A DNA stretch of 64,000 bases from Tepidiphilus olei (lineage in GTDB: Bacteria; Pseudomonadota; Gammaproteobacteria; Burkholderiales; Rhodocyclaceae), in assembly GCF_006980705.1 (NCBI RefSeq), contig NZ_SBHO01000004.1, forward strand, positions 62,001 through 126,000. The letters run 5' to 3'. This document shows, piece by piece, positions 8,839 to 20,833 of this stretch. Under the pieces are notes generated by a model, which worked only from the letters and a program-made list of their open reading frames with translations, had not been told where the DNA came from and ran no database searches. A program made the position numbers and the translations under genes. Numbering within the stretch: the stretch's first letter is position 1; every line of letters begins with the position of its first letter.

Positions 8839-9770
8839 TACCCCTCCGCTGCTGCCGTGGCCGCGGGGCGGGGTCTGCGGCTCATCATCACCACCCCGCC
8901 GATCACCAGGCCACAGCCGGCGAGCTGAGCGAAGGTGAGCGGTTCGTCGAGCAACCAGGCGCCGAGCAGCAGGGTGAGTACGGGGCCGAGGGTGCTGATC
9001 ATGGATACCGGCCCAGGACCCAAACGGCGGATGGCCTCCGAGGCGAGCCACACCGGGGCGACGGTGGAGACGAGCGCCATGGCGAGGCCGAGCCACAGCA
9101 CCGGCGCCGGTTGTTGCCACAGCGAAGGCAATGGCCGCATGACGACGAACTGGCCGAGCACGAGTAGACAGGCGAAAGTCGTCGCCCAGGCGCTGAGCCG
9201 GGTGGCGCCGATCTTCCCCACCACTTGGCCGGTTCCCAGCAGATAGAGCGCAAAGGCCACGGCCGAACCAAAGACGAGCGCTCCGCCGAGCAAGACGTCG
9301 TGCACGCTACCGGGATTTTGGCCGAGGTCATGCACCAGCGCGAGCGCCAGGCCGGCGTAGCAGACGGCGAGCGAGGCGACGGTGCGGCGGTCGAGCCGCG
9401 TGCCGAGGAAAGCTGCGGACATCAACACGACCAGCGTCGGGTAGCAGAAAAGGATCATGCGCTCCAGGCCGGCGCTGATGTAGCGCAACCCCAGGAAGTC
9501 GAGGTAACTCGATCCGTAATAGCCGAGGAAACCGAGCACGAAGAGCGTGCCCCATTGCCGCGCGGTGAGGCGATGGGTCGCCTTTTTCTCCGCCGCCCAG
9601 CCGAGCAGCAGGAAGAACGGCAGGGCGAATCCCATGCGCAGCGCGAGGATCGTCTCGGCGTCGACGCCGTGGCGATAGGCGAGCTTGACGAGTACCGCCT
9701 TGAAGGAGAAACCGAATGCGCCGGCAAAGGCCATCCACAAACCGAGCGCGGTGTGTTCCCGAGTCGTCAT
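8838..9770 (-). CDS. EamA/DMT-family inner-membrane transporter
   Basis: The product has 310 residues and about ten hydrophobic segments arranged as two EamA repeats; the second begins near residue 155 ([16 protein letters not shown]). The substrate is unknown; family members export metabolites, drugs or amino acids. The gene begins 12 bp after the pyruvyl-transferase-like gene and overlaps nfi by one base, so the three are almost certainly co-transcribed. The C-terminal tail is short and basic, then Ala-rich. Confidence 0.85.
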   Translation of the reverse strand: MTTREHTALGLWMAFAGAFGFSFKAVLVKLAYRHGVDAETILALRMGFALPFFLLLGWAAEKKATHRLTARQWGTLFVLGFLGYYGSSYLDFLGLRYISAGLERMILFCYPTLVVLMSAAFLGTRLDRRTVASLAVCYAGLALALVHDLGQNPGSVHDVLLGGALVFGSAVAFALYLLGTGQVVGKIGATRLSAWATTFACLLVLGQFVVMRPLPSLWQQPAPVLWLGLAMALVSTVAPVWLASEAIRRLGPGPVSMISTLGPVLTLLLGAWLLDEPLTFAQLAGCGLVIGGVVMMSRRPRPAATAAAEG

Positions 9771-9782
9771 CGTCTTTCTCTT

Positions 9783-10874
9783 TTACTCCACAAAACATCG
9801 TCCCACCGGACGACAGGTCGAACCCGGCGCCCAGAAGAGTTGTTCCGGATGCCAGGTGCCGAAATAGGCGCGCAGCTTGCGTGCGGCCTGGGGTTCACGC
9901 TCCAGCGCCACGGCGGGTACCCCGAAAGCGCGGGCGGTGAGCAGCAGATGCAGGCTCGTGGCGCAGACTTCCACCGCGCCGGCGGCGAGCCCGCCGATCG
10001 CTTCGAGCTCGAGTTCGGCAATGAGGCACGTCGCCGCCCGGCTCGAGGGCGAGAGAAAACGAAAAAGGCGCTCGAGCGCTTCCAGCGTGTCGTGCCACGG
10101 GGCGGCACCCGCACGGACGAGTGCGAGCCGTTCCCCGTGTTCTTGGCGCGATTCCAGCCAGGCGGCGAGCGCCGCGAGCCACGGATCGGTGGCGCATTCG
10201 GCGGCGAATTGCACCAGGCGATAGGCGCCGAGGCGTGCGCGCCAGTCGTCCGCACGCGCCCTGAAGGCATGTGCAAGCTTCGAGGCGGTGAGCGCCTCGG
10301 CGGGATCCGGCGCGAGCGGCAGGTACAACCCTCGTCGGGCGAAGATCGCCCGGGTGCGGGCATCGCGCACGCTCGCTTCGTCCGCTTCCGCGAGTGCCGT
10401 GAGTGCGGCGCGCTGGATGCTGCGCGGCAAGGTGTCGAGGCCCGTACCGCCGCAGGGGGCGAACTCGAGGCGGCGCACTCCGGGTGCATCGCGCCGGCGC
10501 AGCACGTAAGGCAGCGGCCGATGCGTACCGAGCAGGCGCACCGCCTCGCGGCGACGGGCGCAGGGGTCGGCATCGAAACGGCCGATCGCCCGCGCGGCAC
10601 TTTCTTCGTCGAGCAGCATCACCGCCGTGGTCCAGGCATCGCAATCGAGGATCTCGCCGCCGACGTGACGCAGGTCGTAGCCGCCCGGGGTCAGATCCGA
10701 AAGCACTTCGGGCAGGGGATGCACGGCGAATCCGGCCACGGCGCGCGCATCCCAGGCACGCAGTCCCGCGAAGTGCACGCGCCGCCCGCCACTGGCCCCG
10801 GCGGCGAGCCGGGCGAGCAGCAGGTCGCCATAGTTGTGCCGGTCGAAGGCACCGAAGAGCACCAGGTCGCTCAT
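9783..10874 (-). CDS. Polysaccharide pyruvyl transferase-family protein
   Basis: The product has 363 residues, and its ATG overlaps the copA stop as ATGA. The N-terminus [17 protein letters not shown] and the later [10 protein letters not shown] and [21 protein letters not shown] fit the polysaccharide pyruvyl transferase (CsaB-like) fold, which adds a ketal pyruvate to surface glycans. No glycosyltransferase or capsule genes are nearby; the neighbours are copper export, a transporter and a DNA-repair nuclease, so its substrate is unclear. Translational coupling to copA is evident. Frame continuation upstream into copA is an overlap artefact. Confidence 0.7.
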   Translation of the reverse strand: MSDLVLFGAFDRHNYGDLLLARLAAGASGGRRVHFAGLRAWDARAVAGFAVHPLPEVLSDLTPGGYDLRHVGGEILDCDAWTTAVMLLDEESAARAIGRFDADPCARRREAVRLLGTHRPLPYVLRRRDAPGVRRLEFAPCGGTGLDTLPRSIQRAALTALAEADEASVRDARTRAIFARRGLYLPLAPDPAEALTASKLAHAFRARADDWRARLGAYRLVQFAAECATDPWLAALAAWLESRQEHGERLALVRAGAAPWHDTLEALERLFRFLSPSSRAATCLIAELELEAIGGLAAGAVEVCATSLHLLLTARAFGVPAVALEREPQAARKLRAYFGTWHPEQLFWAPGSTCRPVGRCFVE

Positions 10875-13135
10875 ATCGCCCGGCGCAGGCGCAGCGAGTG
10901 CGTCACCACGAAGAGGCTGGAGAGGCTCATCGCCGCGGCGGCAAGCATGGGGTCGAGCAGCCAGCCGGTCCACGGATGGAACGCACCGGCCGCGAGCGGA
11001 ATGAGCGCCACGTTGTAGCCGTAGGCCCAGACGAAATTCCAGCGGATGGTGCGACGCGTGGCACGCGCGAGGCGCACGGCCTGCGGCACGGCGGCCGGAT
11101 CGCCGCGCATGAGCACTACGTCGCCGGTCTCGATCGCCACGTCGGTGCCGGTGCCCATGGCGATGCCTACGTCGGCCTGGGCGAGCGCCGGCGCGTCGTT
11201 GATGCCGTCGCCGACGAAGGCGAGCCGCCGTCCCTGCGCTTGCCATTGGCGCAACACCTCGGCTTTTTCTTCCGGGCGCACTTCGGCACGAACTTCCTCG
11301 ATGGCGAGCGACCGAGCCACCGCCTCGACGCTACGGCGAGAATCGCCGGAAAGAAGCGCCACCCTCAGCCCAAGCGCATGGAGTTCGGTCACTGCCGCCG
11401 CACTCGTGGGCTTGAGCGGATCGGCAAACGCCATGACCCCCACGGGCACTCCCTCCGCTACCACCCACACGAGCGTTCTCCCCTCGCTCGCCTGCGCCTC
11501 GGCCCACGCCTCCAGCAGCGGCTCTGGCGCCCGCGCACCCGTTTCCGTGTCCACGAAACGGCGCGACCCCACCGCGAGCCGCACGCCCTCGACGCGGCCG
11601 CGGATGCCGCCGCCCGGCACCGGTTCGACCGCCTCGGTGGCGGGTAGCGGCACTTCGCCCACCGCCGCGAGCAGCGCGCCGGCGATGGGATGCTCGCTCG
11701 CTTTTTCCAGGGCGGCCACGCGCAGCAGCCACTGCTGCGCCTCACCTGGCGCACTCCAGGACGAGGCCACCAGTGCCGGGCGACCGGCGGTGAGGGTGCC
11801 CGTCTTGTCGAAGACCACGGTGTCGATCTCGGCGAGCCGCTCCAGGGCCGCGCCGCGGCGCACGAGGATGCCGCATTCCGCCCCCCGCCCCGTGGCGACC
11901 ATGAGGGCGACGGGCGTGGCGAGCCCCATCGCACAGGGGCAGGCGATGAGCAGCACACTCACCGCGGCGACGAAAGCGTAGGAGAGCCGCGGCTCGGGGC
12001 CGAAGGCCAGCCAGAGCGCAAACGTGAGCGCCGCCACGGCGAGCACCAGCGGCACGAACACGCCGGCCACGCGGTCGGCGAATGCCTGGATGGGCGGTTT
12101 CTCGGCCTGAGCCCGTTCGACCAGCGCGATGATGCGCGCGAGCAGGGTCTCACGGCCGACTTCGGTCACTTCCATGGCGAAACCGCCGGACGTGAGGACA
12201 CTGCCGCCGACGACCCGGTCGCCGGGGCGCTTTTCCACGGGCAACGGCTCGCCGGTGAGCATGGACTCGTCGACCCAGCCCGCTCCCTCGCGCACGATGC
12301 CGTCGGCGGGCAGGCGCTCACCCGGGCGTACCTGGACCCGGTCGCCGGGGCGCAGTTCCTCGACGGGCAATTCCCACACCGAACCGTCGTCGCGCAGAAC
12401 CCGGGCCGAGCGCGGCTGCAGCCGCAGCAAGCGCGAGATGGCGCGGGATGCCCGGCCGCGGGCGCGCGCCTCCAGCATGCGTCCCAGCAGAATCAAAGCG
12501 ACGATGACGCCGGCCGACTCGAAATAGAGGTGGGCGCTGCCCGGCGGAAAAATGTTCGGCACGAGCCAAGCGAGCAGCGAATAGCTCCACGCCGCCCCCG
12601 CTCCCAGCAAGACGAGGGCGTTCATCGCCGGGGCACCGTGGCGCAGCTCCGCCCAGCCGGCACGCAGTAGCGGCGCACCGCAGACGAAGAGGATGACGGA
12701 AGAAAGTGCCGCCTGCAGCGCCTGCCACACCCAGGTCGGCGCGAGGCGGGCAAAGCGCGCTTCGCCACCCGGCAGCATCGGCCCCATGGCGATCAGCACG
12801 AGCGGCACCGCGAGCCCCACGGCCCAGAGCACCCGGCGCCGCGCCATGCGTGTGGCTTCGTCCTCTTCATCGGGGGACGTCTGCCGCGCCCGCGCCACCG
12901 GCTCGTAGCCAAGCTCACGGATCGTGCGCCGGATGGCGGCCTCGTCGACCCGGCTCGGGTCGTAGTGCACCGTGGCGCGCTCGAGCGCCAGATTGACGCT
13001 CGCCTGTCGCACGCCCGGCAGCCGCTGCAGTCCCCGCTCGATGCGCCGCACGCAGGCGGCACAGGTCATGCCGCGGATGCCGAGCTCGAGTTCGGCCTCG
13101 TCGGCCACGCCCGGATCAGACGAGCTTTGCGTCAT
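10871..13135 (-). CDS. copA: Copper-exporting P1B-type ATPase
   Basis: The product has 754 residues. It contains one N-terminal heavy-metal-associated domain with GMTCAAC (about residues 22-28). The membrane metal site CPC lies near residue 397 ([14 protein letters not shown]), the phosphorylation motif DKTGT near 441, the HP motif in KASEHPIAG, and the hinge [13 protein letters not shown] together with the CxxC domain is typical of Cu+ export from the cytoplasm. The start ATG lies within the end of copZ (20-bp overlap), with GAAGAAGG as ribosome binding site. The gene forms an operon with copZ upstream and the pyruvyl-transferase-like gene downstream. Confidence 0.95.
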   Translation of the reverse strand: MTQSSSDPGVADEAELELGIRGMTCAACVRRIERGLQRLPGVRQASVNLALERATVHYDPSRVDEAAIRRTIRELGYEPVARARQTSPDEEDEATRMARRRVLWAVGLAVPLVLIAMGPMLPGGEARFARLAPTWVWQALQAALSSVILFVCGAPLLRAGWAELRHGAPAMNALVLLGAGAAWSYSLLAWLVPNIFPPGSAHLYFESAGVIVALILLGRMLEARARGRASRAISRLLRLQPRSARVLRDDGSVWELPVEELRPGDRVQVRPGERLPADGIVREGAGWVDESMLTGEPLPVEKRPGDRVVGGSVLTSGGFAMEVTEVGRETLLARIIALVERAQAEKPPIQAFADRVAGVFVPLVLAVAALTFALWLAFGPEPRLSYAFVAAVSVLLIACPCAMGLATPVALMVATGRGAECGILVRRGAALERLAEIDTVVFDKTGTLTAGRPALVASSWSAPGEAQQWLLRVAALEKASEHPIAGALLAAVGEVPLPATEAVEPVPGGGIRGRVEGVRLAVGSRRFVDTETGARAPEPLLEAWAEAQASEGRTLVWVVAEGVPVGVMAFADPLKPTSAAAVTELHALGLRVALLSGDSRRSVEAVARSLAIEEVRAEVRPEEKAEVLRQWQAQGRRLAFVGDGINDAPALAQADVGIAMGTGTDVAIETGDVVLMRGDPAAVPQAVRLARATRRTIRWNFVWAYGYNVALIPLAAGAFHPWTGWLLDPMLAAAAMSLSSLFVVTHSLRLRRAI

Positions 13136-13319
13136 AACCTTCTTCGAGGATCGCCTCGATCACCGCCTGCGGGCTCGGGTCGCCTTCGATCACCACTTCC
13201 TCCCGCTCGCGGCTCACCGACACGACGCGCTCCACACCTGGTACTTTTTTGAGCGCCTCGGCCACGGCCTTCTCACAGTGTGCGCAGCTCATCCCCGTGA
13301 CTTGGTAACGTTGTTGCAT
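13116..13319 (-). CDS. copZ: Copper chaperone, heavy-metal-associated domain protein
   Basis: The product has 67 residues forming a single HMA domain. The Cu-binding motif GMSCAHC lies at about residues 9-15 and a GYDAKLV end is typical of the family. It carries Cu+ to the ATPase CopA, whose gene overlaps its 3' end by 20 bp. It starts 18 bp after the helicase gene on the same strand, so it is probably read from that promoter too. No CueR-type regulator gene is adjacent. Confidence 0.93.
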   Translation of the reverse strand: MQQRYQVTGMSCAHCEKAVAEALKKVPGVERVVSVSREREEVVIEGDPSPQAVIEAILEEGYDAKLV

Positions 13320-13337
13320 CGCCCTTGCTCCTTTCTG

Positions 13338-16300
13338 TCAAATTTCCAACGGCGAAGAAGAGAGCAGCGCCGCCACGTCCTCTTCGGTGAGCGCAAACCC
13401 GCCCGCCTCGCCCGTCTCCAGCGTGCCTTCGGCAAGCGAGCGTTTGCGCGCCTGCATCTCCAGCATTTTTTCTTCGACCGTATTGGCGGCGATCAGTTTA
13501 TAGACGAAGACCGGCTTGTCCTGACCGATGCGGTGCGTGCGGTCGATCGCCTGCTCCTCCACCGCCGGGTTCCACCAGGGGTCGAAGAGGATCACCGTGT
13601 CGGCCTCGGTGAGGTTGAGCCCCACGCCGCCCGCCTTGAGGCTGATGAGGAAGACCGGCGCATCGCCCCGGCGAAAGCGGTCGATCACCTCGTCGCGCCG
13701 ACGGGTGCTGCCGGTGAGTTTCACATAGGGAATCTTCTGCTCGGCGAGCACCGGCTCGATGCGCTCGAGCATCTGCACGAACTGGGAGAAGACGAGGATG
13801 CGGCGCCCCTCTTCGACGAGCTCGGGCAGGGTTTCGCGCAACCAGTCGAGCTTGGCCGACTCCTTCACCTGGCGCGCCTGCGGCAGGTCGACCAGCGTGG
13901 GGTCGCAGCACACCTGCCGTAGTTTGAGGAGCGCGTCGAGCACCGTGATCTGGCTGCGGGCGAGGCCCTTTTCGGCCAGCGCCCGGCGCACGCGCTCCTG
14001 CATGGTCAGCCGGATCGCCTCATAGACCTTGGCCTGTTTCTCGCCCAGCGTCACGGTCTGGACGATCTCGGTCTTGGGCGGCAGCTCCGCCACCACCTCC
14101 GCCTTGGTGCGCCGCAGCAGGAACGGACGGATGCGCCGGCGCAAGTGTTCGAGACGCGCCGCGTCGCCCTCCTGCTCGATCGGATGGCGATACCAGCGGT
14201 TGAAGGTCTCGAGCGAGCCGAGAAAGCCCGGCATGAGGAAATCGAAAATGGCCCACAGTTCGCCGAGATGGTTCTCCATCGGCGTGCCGGTCAAGCACAG
14301 GCGCTGCTCGGCGCGAAACTTGCGCACGTGCTGCGAGACCTGGGCGCGCGGATTCTTGATCATCTGCGCCTCGTCGAGGATCATCACCGACCACGCCTGC
14401 GGGCGCAACAGCTCCACGTCGCGCCACACCAGGGGATAGGTGGTGATGACGAGGTCGTGCCCCGAGATCGCCTCGAGCCGTTCGCGCCGCTGCGCCCCGT
14501 GCCAGACGAGCACGCGCAGATCGGGGGTGAAGCGCGCCGCCTCGCGCGCCCAGTTGCCCACGAGGCTCGTGGGTGCCACCACCAGCGCCGGTTGCGTGAG
14601 CCGGCCAGCGGCCTTCTCGGTGAGCAGGTGCGCGAGCGCCTGCAGCGTCTTGCCCAGGCCCATGTCGTCGGCGAGAATGCCGTGCAGGCGGTGCCGGCGC
14701 CAGAACTGCAACCAGGCAAGGCCCGTGCGCTGGTAGGGGCGCATCTGCGCCTGCAGCCCCGGCGGCTCCTCCACCGGCATGGGCCCGCCGTGGCGCTCCA
14801 GTTCCTCGAGCATGGCCGAGAGGGTCGGCGCCTGGATCTGCGCCAAGGTGCCGGGCGGCAACTCGCGCAAGAGCGAGAAATCGTAGCGCGACAGCCGCAC
14901 CGGCCCTTCGCGCCGCGGTTCGCGCCGCAGCAATTCGAGCGTCAGTTTCAGGATGGGCGCGATCGGCTCGAGCGGCACCACCGCGCAGGCGTCTTCCTCG
15001 GGGAAGGGATAGACGATTTTCTCCGGCCAGTCGTCCTCGCCATAGCGCTCGAAGACCTCCGCCGCGAGCTCCGTGAGGTCGATCTCGCGCTCGCCCGCCT
15101 TCACCTTGGCGTCGAACGCGAACCAGTCGCCCCCCTCGTCGGCCTGGGCGAGCTCCACGTCCGCCGTGCTCGCCTCCCATTCCTGCGGCCAGAAATCGTC
15201 CGCCACCTCGAGCTCGGGGGAAAACTCACCCAACACCCCGGATTCGAGCCGCTCGCGCAGTTCGTGCCACAGCAAGGGTGATTCGGCCTGCGCCTCGTAT
15301 TCGGCGAAATCGGGCCAGACGAGCGCCATCCGCAGCGGCTCGAGCAGCACCCGCACCGTGCCGAACCACTGCTTTTCCCGGGCCACCGAGCGGTGCGGCA
15401 GCTCGAGACGCACCTCGTCCCCGAACGGATGATGGACCCGCCCCTGAGCATCGACGGCGACTTCGCCGTAGCGCACTTCGGGACGCACGCGCCGCCTTCC
15501 TTGCTCGTCGCGCCACAGGATCAGGCGAAAGCGGGCCGGCTCCTCGACCCGCGTGGTCGCCACCGGCGCCGGGGCCGGCAAGGCTTGGCCGAAGAGCTCG
15601 CTCCAACGGCGCGCGAACACCGGCGCGTCCTCCTGAGGCACGGGAGGCAGGGCATCGAGCCGCTCCACGTCGCCCCAATCGAGCCCTTCGGGCAGCAGCA
15701 AAGGGCCCACCGTATGGGTCTTTCGCTGGAAATAGTGCCATGGCTGCATGAAGCGCAGCGGCACGATGCCCGCATCGCCATTGCCTTCCACGTGCCACAC
15801 GCCCTGAAAGGCTCCGCGCGCCGTCTCGCGCCACAGCCACAGCAAGCGCCTCGGCTCGCCCCAGCGCAGGAAGACGCCCTCCGTGTGCGATCCCAGGCAG
15901 GCGCGGCCGCTCTGGACGATGGCGGCAAAGGCCGCGCCGAGCCAGGTTCGCGGCGGGCCGTGCATCGAGGCCACCGCCAGCCCCATCAAATCGGCGACGG
16001 TGAGCGCCCCGTAGACTTCGGGGTGGTAGTAGATCGTGAGGAGATCGACGGGCTTGCCGGCGACGAAGCGGCGCGGATCGCGCTTGTAGGGACGGGTGAG
16101 GAAGGCATTCCAGCCGAAGATACCGCGGCGCTCGTCGAGCCGCACGTCGTAGAGGATGCGCTCCGGCGGCTGCTGGTCCGGCCCCGGGTGAGGGTGCGGC
16201 TCGTGGCGATGAAAGCGCAAGCGGGCCGTCTCCTCGATCCAGCGCATCGCCGGGGAACGCTTGGCCTCCAGAATCTCGGCGGCGCGCTCGGCGACGGCGG

Positions 16301-16775
16301 AAACGCCCCCCTTGCCCGGCGCAAGGGGCCGGTTGCCGAGCATGAGCTCGACGAGCTCGCCCAAGGGGATCCGTCCCTCTTCTTCAGGTGGTGGCGCGAC
16401 ATCCCCTGAACCCAGCGTGTCGAGCGTTTCCGCTTCGGCAGTCTCCTGCTCCAAGAGCCGTTCGCCGAACTCGATGAGCAGCGCCGCGCAGTGCTTGCAC
16501 GCCTCCCCGATGGGGCAGGTGCAGGAACATTCGATGGACGAGGGTTTGACGTCGCCCTCACCTTTCCATGAAATATCGATGTTTTGGGTGTAAGGAGCAC
16601 GCTGCGTGCCCTGGACCCGGCCCGCGATGTGCCAACGCCGCTCGTCGGCAGAGAATTCGCAGGAGCGCACTCTTCCCCGTTGCACCAAGTCTTCCCCCCG
16701 TGACCAGTAGTCGGGATCGAAGACGTACTGCCTCAACCATTCGAGACGGCGACGGTTGCGTTCTGCCGGATTCAT
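13338..16775 (-). CDS. SNF2/RapA-family helicase with N-terminal SWIM zinc finger
   Basis: The product has 1,145 residues. The start at 16775 ([10 protein letters not shown]) was chosen because the -10/-35 pair lies just upstream of it; a longer frame would run across that promoter. A SWIM zinc motif [13 protein letters not shown] lies near residue 80. The SNF2 core occupies about 680-1130: DDMGLGKT (Walker A), ILDEAQ (Walker B), the motif TGTPMEN, and the C-terminal [19 protein letters not shown]. Such proteins translocate on duplex DNA and remodel nucleoprotein; the bacterial SWIM/SNF2 class has no settled role. It heads the run copZ-copA-pyruvyl transferase-EamA-nfi. Confidence 0.9.
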   Translation of the reverse strand: MNPAERNRRRLEWLRQYVFDPDYWSRGEDLVQRGRVRSCEFSADERRWHIAGRVQGTQRAPYTQNIDISWKGEGDVKPSSIECSCTCPIGEACKHCAALLIEFGERLLEQETAEAETLDTLGSGDVAPPPEEEGRIPLGELVELMLGNRPLAPGKGGVSAVAERAAEILEAKRSPAMRWIEETARLRFHRHEPHPHPGPDQQPPERILYDVRLDERRGIFGWNAFLTRPYKRDPRRFVAGKPVDLLTIYYHPEVYGALTVADLMGLAVASMHGPPRTWLGAAFAAIVQSGRACLGSHTEGVFLRWGEPRRLLWLWRETARGAFQGVWHVEGNGDAGIVPLRFMQPWHYFQRKTHTVGPLLLPEGLDWGDVERLDALPPVPQEDAPVFARRWSELFGQALPAPAPVATTRVEEPARFRLILWRDEQGRRRVRPEVRYGEVAVDAQGRVHHPFGDEVRLELPHRSVAREKQWFGTVRVLLEPLRMALVWPDFAEYEAQAESPLLWHELRERLESGVLGEFSPELEVADDFWPQEWEASTADVELAQADEGGDWFAFDAKVKAGEREIDLTELAAEVFERYGEDDWPEKIVYPFPEEDACAVVPLEPIAPILKLTLELLRREPRREGPVRLSRYDFSLLRELPPGTLAQIQAPTLSAMLEELERHGGPMPVEEPPGLQAQMRPYQRTGLAWLQFWRRHRLHGILADDMGLGKTLQALAHLLTEKAAGRLTQPALVVAPTSLVGNWAREAARFTPDLRVLVWHGAQRRERLEAISGHDLVITTYPLVWRDVELLRPQAWSVMILDEAQMIKNPRAQVSQHVRKFRAEQRLCLTGTPMENHLGELWAIFDFLMPGFLGSLETFNRWYRHPIEQEGDAARLEHLRRRIRPFLLRRTKAEVVAELPPKTEIVQTVTLGEKQAKVYEAIRLTMQERVRRALAEKGLARSQITVLDALLKLRQVCCDPTLVDLPQARQVKESAKLDWLRETLPELVEEGRRILVFSQFVQMLERIEPVLAEQKIPYVKLTGSTRRRDEVIDRFRRGDAPVFLISLKAGGVGLNLTEADTVILFDPWWNPAVEEQAIDRTHRIGQDKPVFVYKLIAANTVEEKMLEMQARKRSLAEGTLETGEAGGFALTEEDVAALLSSSPLEI

Positions 16776-16807
16776 CGCGCGCAAGCCGAGGAGAAAGAGA
16801 ATCCCAC

Positions 16808-16836
16808 AGTATAATTGGCCCAAGGTGCAAACTCAA
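16808..16836 (-). promoter_or_regulatory. Sigma70-type promoter of the SNF2 helicase-copper operon
   Basis: On the minus strand TTGAGT (16831-16836) is followed after 17 nt by TATACT (16808-16813), each with one or two mismatches to consensus. Transcription would start near 16801, 26 nt before the helicase ATG. A plus-strand TATAAT (16810-16815) overlaps it and may serve yebC, but lacks a good -35. Confidence 0.55.
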
Positions 16837-16858
16837 TCGCAACGCGGCAGGAGAGGCA

Positions 16859-17593
16859 ATGGCTGGCCATTCCAAATGGGCAAACATCCGTTTCCGCAAA
16901 GAACGGCAGGATGCCAAGCGCGGCAAGATCTTCACCCGGCTCATCCGCGAGATCACCGTGGCCGCCCGCAACGGCGGGGGCGACCCGAACTTCAACCCCC
17001 GGCTGCGCGCCGCCATCGACAAAGCCAAAGAACACAACATGCCCTCCGAGAACATCGAGCGCGCCATCAAGCGCGGCACCGGTGAGCTCGAAGGGGTGAG
17101 TTACGAAGAGATCCGCTACGAAGGCTACGGCCCGGGCGGCGCGGCGGTGCTCGTCGACTGCATCACCGACAACCGCACCCGCACCGTGGCCGAAGTGCGC
17201 CACGCCTTCAGCAAGCACGGCGGCAACCTCGGCACCGAAGGCTGCGTCGCCTTCCAGTTCAAGCATTGCGGCCAGATGATCTTCGCCCCCGGCACGGACG
17301 AAGAGGCGCTCCTCGAAGCGGCGCTGGAAGCCGGGGCCGAAGACGTGATCCCCAACGAAGACGGGTCGATCGAGGTCATCACCCCGCCGTTCGAGCTCGA
17401 GCGCATCCGCGCGGCGCTGGAAGCGGCCGGTTTCACCCCGGCCATGGCCGAAGTGGTGTGGAAACCGCTCAACGAAATCGAGCTCACGGGCGAGGATGCC
17501 GCCAAGATGCGCAAGCTCCTCGACGCGCTCGAATCGCTCGACGACGTGCAGGCGGTCTATACCTCGGCGGTCTTCGACGAAGAGGAACCATGA
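16859..17593 (+). CDS. yebC: YebC/PmpR-family transcription/translation factor
   Basis: The product has 244 residues starting [18 protein letters not shown], the invariant family N-terminus, with AGGAGAG as ribosome binding site 4 nt upstream of the ATG. Three-domain YebC proteins bind DNA in some species; recent work on the family also links them to ribosomes stalled at proline runs. Length and the late motifs ([29 protein letters not shown]) are complete. Its stop overlaps ruvC as ATGA, the common yebC-ruvC arrangement of proteobacteria. Confidence 0.95.
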   Translation: MAGHSKWANIRFRKERQDAKRGKIFTRLIREITVAARNGGGDPNFNPRLRAAIDKAKEHNMPSENIERAIKRGTGELEGVSYEEIRYEGYGPGGAAVLVDCITDNRTRTVAEVRHAFSKHGGNLGTEGCVAFQFKHCGQMIFAPGTDEEALLEAALEAGAEDVIPNEDGSIEVITPPFELERIRAALEAAGFTPAMAEVVWKPLNEIELTGEDAAKMRKLLDALESLDDVQAVYTSAVFDEEEP

Positions 17594-18132
17594 CGGCGGC
17601 GCGCATCCTCGGCCTCGACCCGGGGCTGCGCATCACGGGGTTCGGTGTCATCGAACGACACGGCGCCCGGCTCGCCTACGTCGCCAGCGGCTGCATCCGC
17701 AGCGGCGAAGGCACCCTACCCGAGCGCCTCGCCACGCTCTTTCGCGGCGTGGAGGAGCTCATCGCCACCTACCACCCGGCCGAGATCGCCGTCGAAAAAG
17801 TCTTCGTAAACCTCAACCCCCAATCGACCCTGCTCCTGGGGCAGGCGCGCGGCGCCGTGCTCTGCGCCGCGATCCTCGGCGCCACGGCCGTGCATGAATA
17901 CACGGCACTGCAGGTGAAGCAGGCCGTGGTCGGCTATGGCAAGGCCGACAAAACCCAGGTACAGGAGATGGTGAAGCGGCTGCTCGGCCTCGATGCCGCC
18001 CCCGGAACTGACGCAGCCGACGCGCTCGCCTGCGCCATCTGCCACGCGCACCAGAGCACCCACCCTTACGCCGCCCAGGCCGTGCGGCGCCGCGGTGGGC
18101 GGCTGCTCGTTCCCCCGCCCTCGCGCCGATGA
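17590..18132 (+). CDS. ruvC: Holliday junction resolvase RuvC
   Basis: The product has 180 residues. Catalytic acids are visible in LGLDPGL (near residue 10), AVEKVFVN (near 69) and GTDAADALA (near 141). It cuts four-way DNA junctions made during recombination together with RuvAB. The gene is translationally coupled to yebC (ATGA) and to the next gene (ATGA). ruvA and ruvB are not in the window. Confidence 0.96.
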   Translation: MTAARILGLDPGLRITGFGVIERHGARLAYVASGCIRSGEGTLPERLATLFRGVEELIATYHPAEIAVEKVFVNLNPQSTLLLGQARGAVLCAAILGATAVHEYTALQVKQAVVGYGKADKTQVQEMVKRLLGLDAAPGTDAADALACAICHAHQSTHPYAAQAVRRRGGRLLVPPPSRR

Positions 18133-19895
18133 CCCCGATCGCACTATGGCCCGCCTGGGCGCGCAACCTGCCGCGCCTGCTGCTGCTGGGACTGCTCGGC
18201 TGGTGGCTCATGAGCAGCGCCACCGCCAACGAGATCGCCGCCGGTCTGGCGCTTTTCCTCTTGGGTCTGCGCTCCCTCGAAGACGGGGTGAAGGCGCTCG
18301 CCGGCAGCACGCTCGACACGCTCATACGCACGAGCACCCGCAGCACGTTCGGCGGGCTCGCCTTTGGGTTCTTCGCCACCGCCGCGGTGCAATCGAGCAG
18401 CATCGTCTCGCTCCTGACGATGTCTTTCGTCTCCGCGCGGATGGTCACTCTCGGCGGCGGCCTGGCCATCATCCTGGGCGCCAACCTCGGCACCACCACC
18501 GGCACCTGGATCTTCGCCACGCTGGGCACCTCGCTCGATCTGGCGCGATATGCCCTGCCATTCGTCACGCTCGGCATGGTGCTGCGTTTTTCTCGGGAAC
18601 GCCCCTTCTGGGCCGCGGGACACGTCCTGATCGGCCTCGGTTTGATCCTGTTCGGTATCCATTATCTGAAGATCGGTTTCGAACTCTTCCAGCACCAGTT
18701 CGACCTCAGCGCCTACGCCCTACCGGGGTATCAAGGGGTACTGGCCTACACCGTGGTCGGCACCCTCATCACGCTCGTGATGCAATCGAGCCACGCGACC
18801 ATGCTGCTCACCGTGGCCGCACTCGCCTCCGGGCAGATAGGGTTTGACAATGCGCTCGCCATCGCCATCGGCACCAACATCGGCACCACCGTCACCGCGC
18901 TGCTCGGCTCCATCGGCGCCGACCTCGACGCCAAGCGGCTCGCGCTCGGCCACTTTCTCTTCAACGTCTTCACCGCCCTGCTCGCGCTGGCCGCCTTTCC
19001 GCTCTTTCTCGCAGGCACGCTACTCGGCTCGAGGCTGATCGGCCTACCGCAAGACGATCCGCTGCTTCAACTCGCCTTCTTCCACACCTTCTTCAATCTC
19101 GTGGGCGTGTGCTTCCTCCTGCCGAACCTCTCCCGCTTTCTCCGGTTGCTGCAAACCCTCGTGCCCGAGACTGCCCAAACGCTCACCGCGCCCAAATACC
19201 TCTCGCCGACCCAGCTCAAAACGCCCGAGATCGCCCTCGAATCGCTGCGCAAGGAAACCTGGCGCCTGTTCGACCGAGCGATCGACCTCATCGCCCTGGT
19301 GATGCAGGTCGATCCCAAAGCCATGCGCGCCGGCGAAAATCCACACGAACTCGATCGCCCGCCCGCGCGAATCCATACGCTGGACATCGATGGTCTGTAC
19401 CGCTCACGCATCAAACCGCTTTCCGGGCTCATCGTCGACTTTGCCGCCCGCATCGCAGCCACCCCGGAAGTCGCCGCCAAAATGCAGCGAATCCTGCAAG
19501 CCAGCGCCGCGATCCAGGAAGCGGTGAAAGACACCAAGCACCTGCAGAAAAACCTCGTACGGTGTTTGACGCACTCCAATCCGATCATCCGCCGCCAGTA
19601 CTTGCGCTACCGCCGACACCTCGTCGAAACGCTCTATGCCATCGCCAATCTGCCGCGCGAGCAGGGCAGCGACGGCAGTGCGGCCGAGCTCACGATGGTC
19701 ACCCACACGGCGCTGGCCCAGCTCGACCCCTTGGCGAACGGTCTGCTGGAAGAATGGCTGAAGAACGGAGAGATTTCGCCCGAAGAAGCCACCTCGATGA
19801 TGAACGACACGGCCTACGTGCGCCGCATCACCGAGAACCTACTCACCGCCGCCCGCGCGCTGGGCGAGGCGGCGCTGCCGCCGCATGCCGCCTGA
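18129..19895 (+). CDS. Na/Pi cotransporter family protein with PhoU-like tail
   Basis: The product has 588 residues. Two inverted Na/Pi-cotransporter repeats carry the QSSS-type signatures [11 protein letters not shown] (near residue 95) and [11 protein letters not shown] (near 220), among eight or more membrane segments up to about residue 340. The rest is a soluble helical region like PhoU. The family moves phosphate, possibly outward, using the sodium gradient. It overlaps ruvC by 4 bp, so it is likely read from the yebC promoter. It ends 13 bp before the convergent rapZ. Confidence 0.88.
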   Translation: MTPIALWPAWARNLPRLLLLGLLGWWLMSSATANEIAAGLALFLLGLRSLEDGVKALAGSTLDTLIRTSTRSTFGGLAFGFFATAAVQSSSIVSLLTMSFVSARMVTLGGGLAIILGANLGTTTGTWIFATLGTSLDLARYALPFVTLGMVLRFSRERPFWAAGHVLIGLGLILFGIHYLKIGFELFQHQFDLSAYALPGYQGVLAYTVVGTLITLVMQSSHATMLLTVAALASGQIGFDNALAIAIGTNIGTTVTALLGSIGADLDAKRLALGHFLFNVFTALLALAAFPLFLAGTLLGSRLIGLPQDDPLLQLAFFHTFFNLVGVCFLLPNLSRFLRLLQTLVPETAQTLTAPKYLSPTQLKTPEIALESLRKETWRLFDRAIDLIALVMQVDPKAMRAGENPHELDRPPARIHTLDIDGLYRSRIKPLSGLIVDFAARIAATPEVAAKMQRILQASAAIQEAVKDTKHLQKNLVRCLTHSNPIIRRQYLRYRRHLVETLYAIANLPREQGSDGSAAELTMVTHTALAQLDPLANGLLEEWLKNGEISPEEATSMMNDTAYVRRITENLLTAARALGEAALPPHAA

Positions 19896-19908
19896 GCGGG
19901 ACGCCCCC

Positions 19909-20760
19909 TCAGGCAGAAAGCACGGCCGGACAATCCCGGTGGCGCACCACCACGCGCCCGCGCGCCGCGAAGGCTCGCCCCAGGCGCTCCACCAGGTAGA
20001 CCGAGCGATGCTGCCCGCCGGTACACCCCACCGCTACCGTGAGATAGGCGCGATGCTCGCGCTCGTAGCACGGCAACCACCGCTCGAGAAAACCGGAAAT
20101 CTCGGCGAACATCGCCCCCACTTCCGGGATCGCCTCCAGCCAGCGCACCACCGGCTCGTCACGCCCGGTCAAGGGGCGCAGCGCCTTGTCGTAGTACGGA
20201 TTGGGCAGGCAGCGGGCGTCGAACACCAGATCCGCATCGAGCGGCACCCCGTGCTTGTAGCCGAAGGATTCGAAGGTGAGCGTGAGCCAGCCGCCCTCTC
20301 CGGCGAAGACGAACTCACGGATCCACGCGCGCAGCATTCCGGCCGAGAGATCGCTCGTATCGATGCGGTGCGCCCGCTGCGACAGCGGCGCGAGCAGCTC
20401 CCGTTCGAGGGCGATCGCCTCCACCAGCGGCCGTCCTTCGCGCGCCAACGGATGCGTGCGCCGCGTCTCGGAAAAGCGCTCGAGCAGCACCCCGTCGCGC
20501 GCTTCCAGAAAGAGCAGATCGACGCCATGTCCCTGCCCCGCCAGGCGCTCCAGCGTGCCCGGCAACGCATCCAGCCCACCAGTACGCGCGTCGATGGCGA
20601 TCGCCACCTGCCCCACCCCTTGCCGAGCCAGGTGCTCGACCACCGGTGCGAGAAAGGCCACCGGCAGGTTGTCGATGGCCACGAACCCCGCGTCCTCCAG
20701 CGCCCGCAAGGCCACCGTCTTACCGGAGCCCGAAAGCCCGCTCACCAGCACGATGCGCAT
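19909..20760 (-). CDS. rapZ: RNase adapter protein RapZ (P-loop family)
   Basis: The product has 283 residues. The Walker A motif GLSGSGKT is at about 8-15, followed by DNLP; the C-terminal domain carries GCTGGQHRSVYLVERL. In enterobacteria RapZ senses glucosamine-6-phosphate and presents the small RNA GlmZ to RNase E; in betaproteobacteria it usually lies in a PTS-related cluster. No ptsN or hprK neighbour is present here. The gene is complete and convergent with the Na/Pi transporter gene. Confidence 0.93.
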   Translation of the reverse strand: MRIVLVSGLSGSGKTVALRALEDAGFVAIDNLPVAFLAPVVEHLARQGVGQVAIAIDARTGGLDALPGTLERLAGQGHGVDLLFLEARDGVLLERFSETRRTHPLAREGRPLVEAIALERELLAPLSQRAHRIDTSDLSAGMLRAWIREFVFAGEGGWLTLTFESFGYKHGVPLDADLVFDARCLPNPYYDKALRPLTGRDEPVVRWLEAIPEVGAMFAEISGFLERWLPCYEREHRAYLTVAVGCTGGQHRSVYLVERLGRAFAARGRVVVRHRDCPAVLSA

Positions 20761-20833
20761 TGGGTCCTCTCCGATGGTTCAGTCATTCCCCTCTTCGAAC
20801 CGGACTTCTGCTCCTCCACCACCCGCTCGGGAA

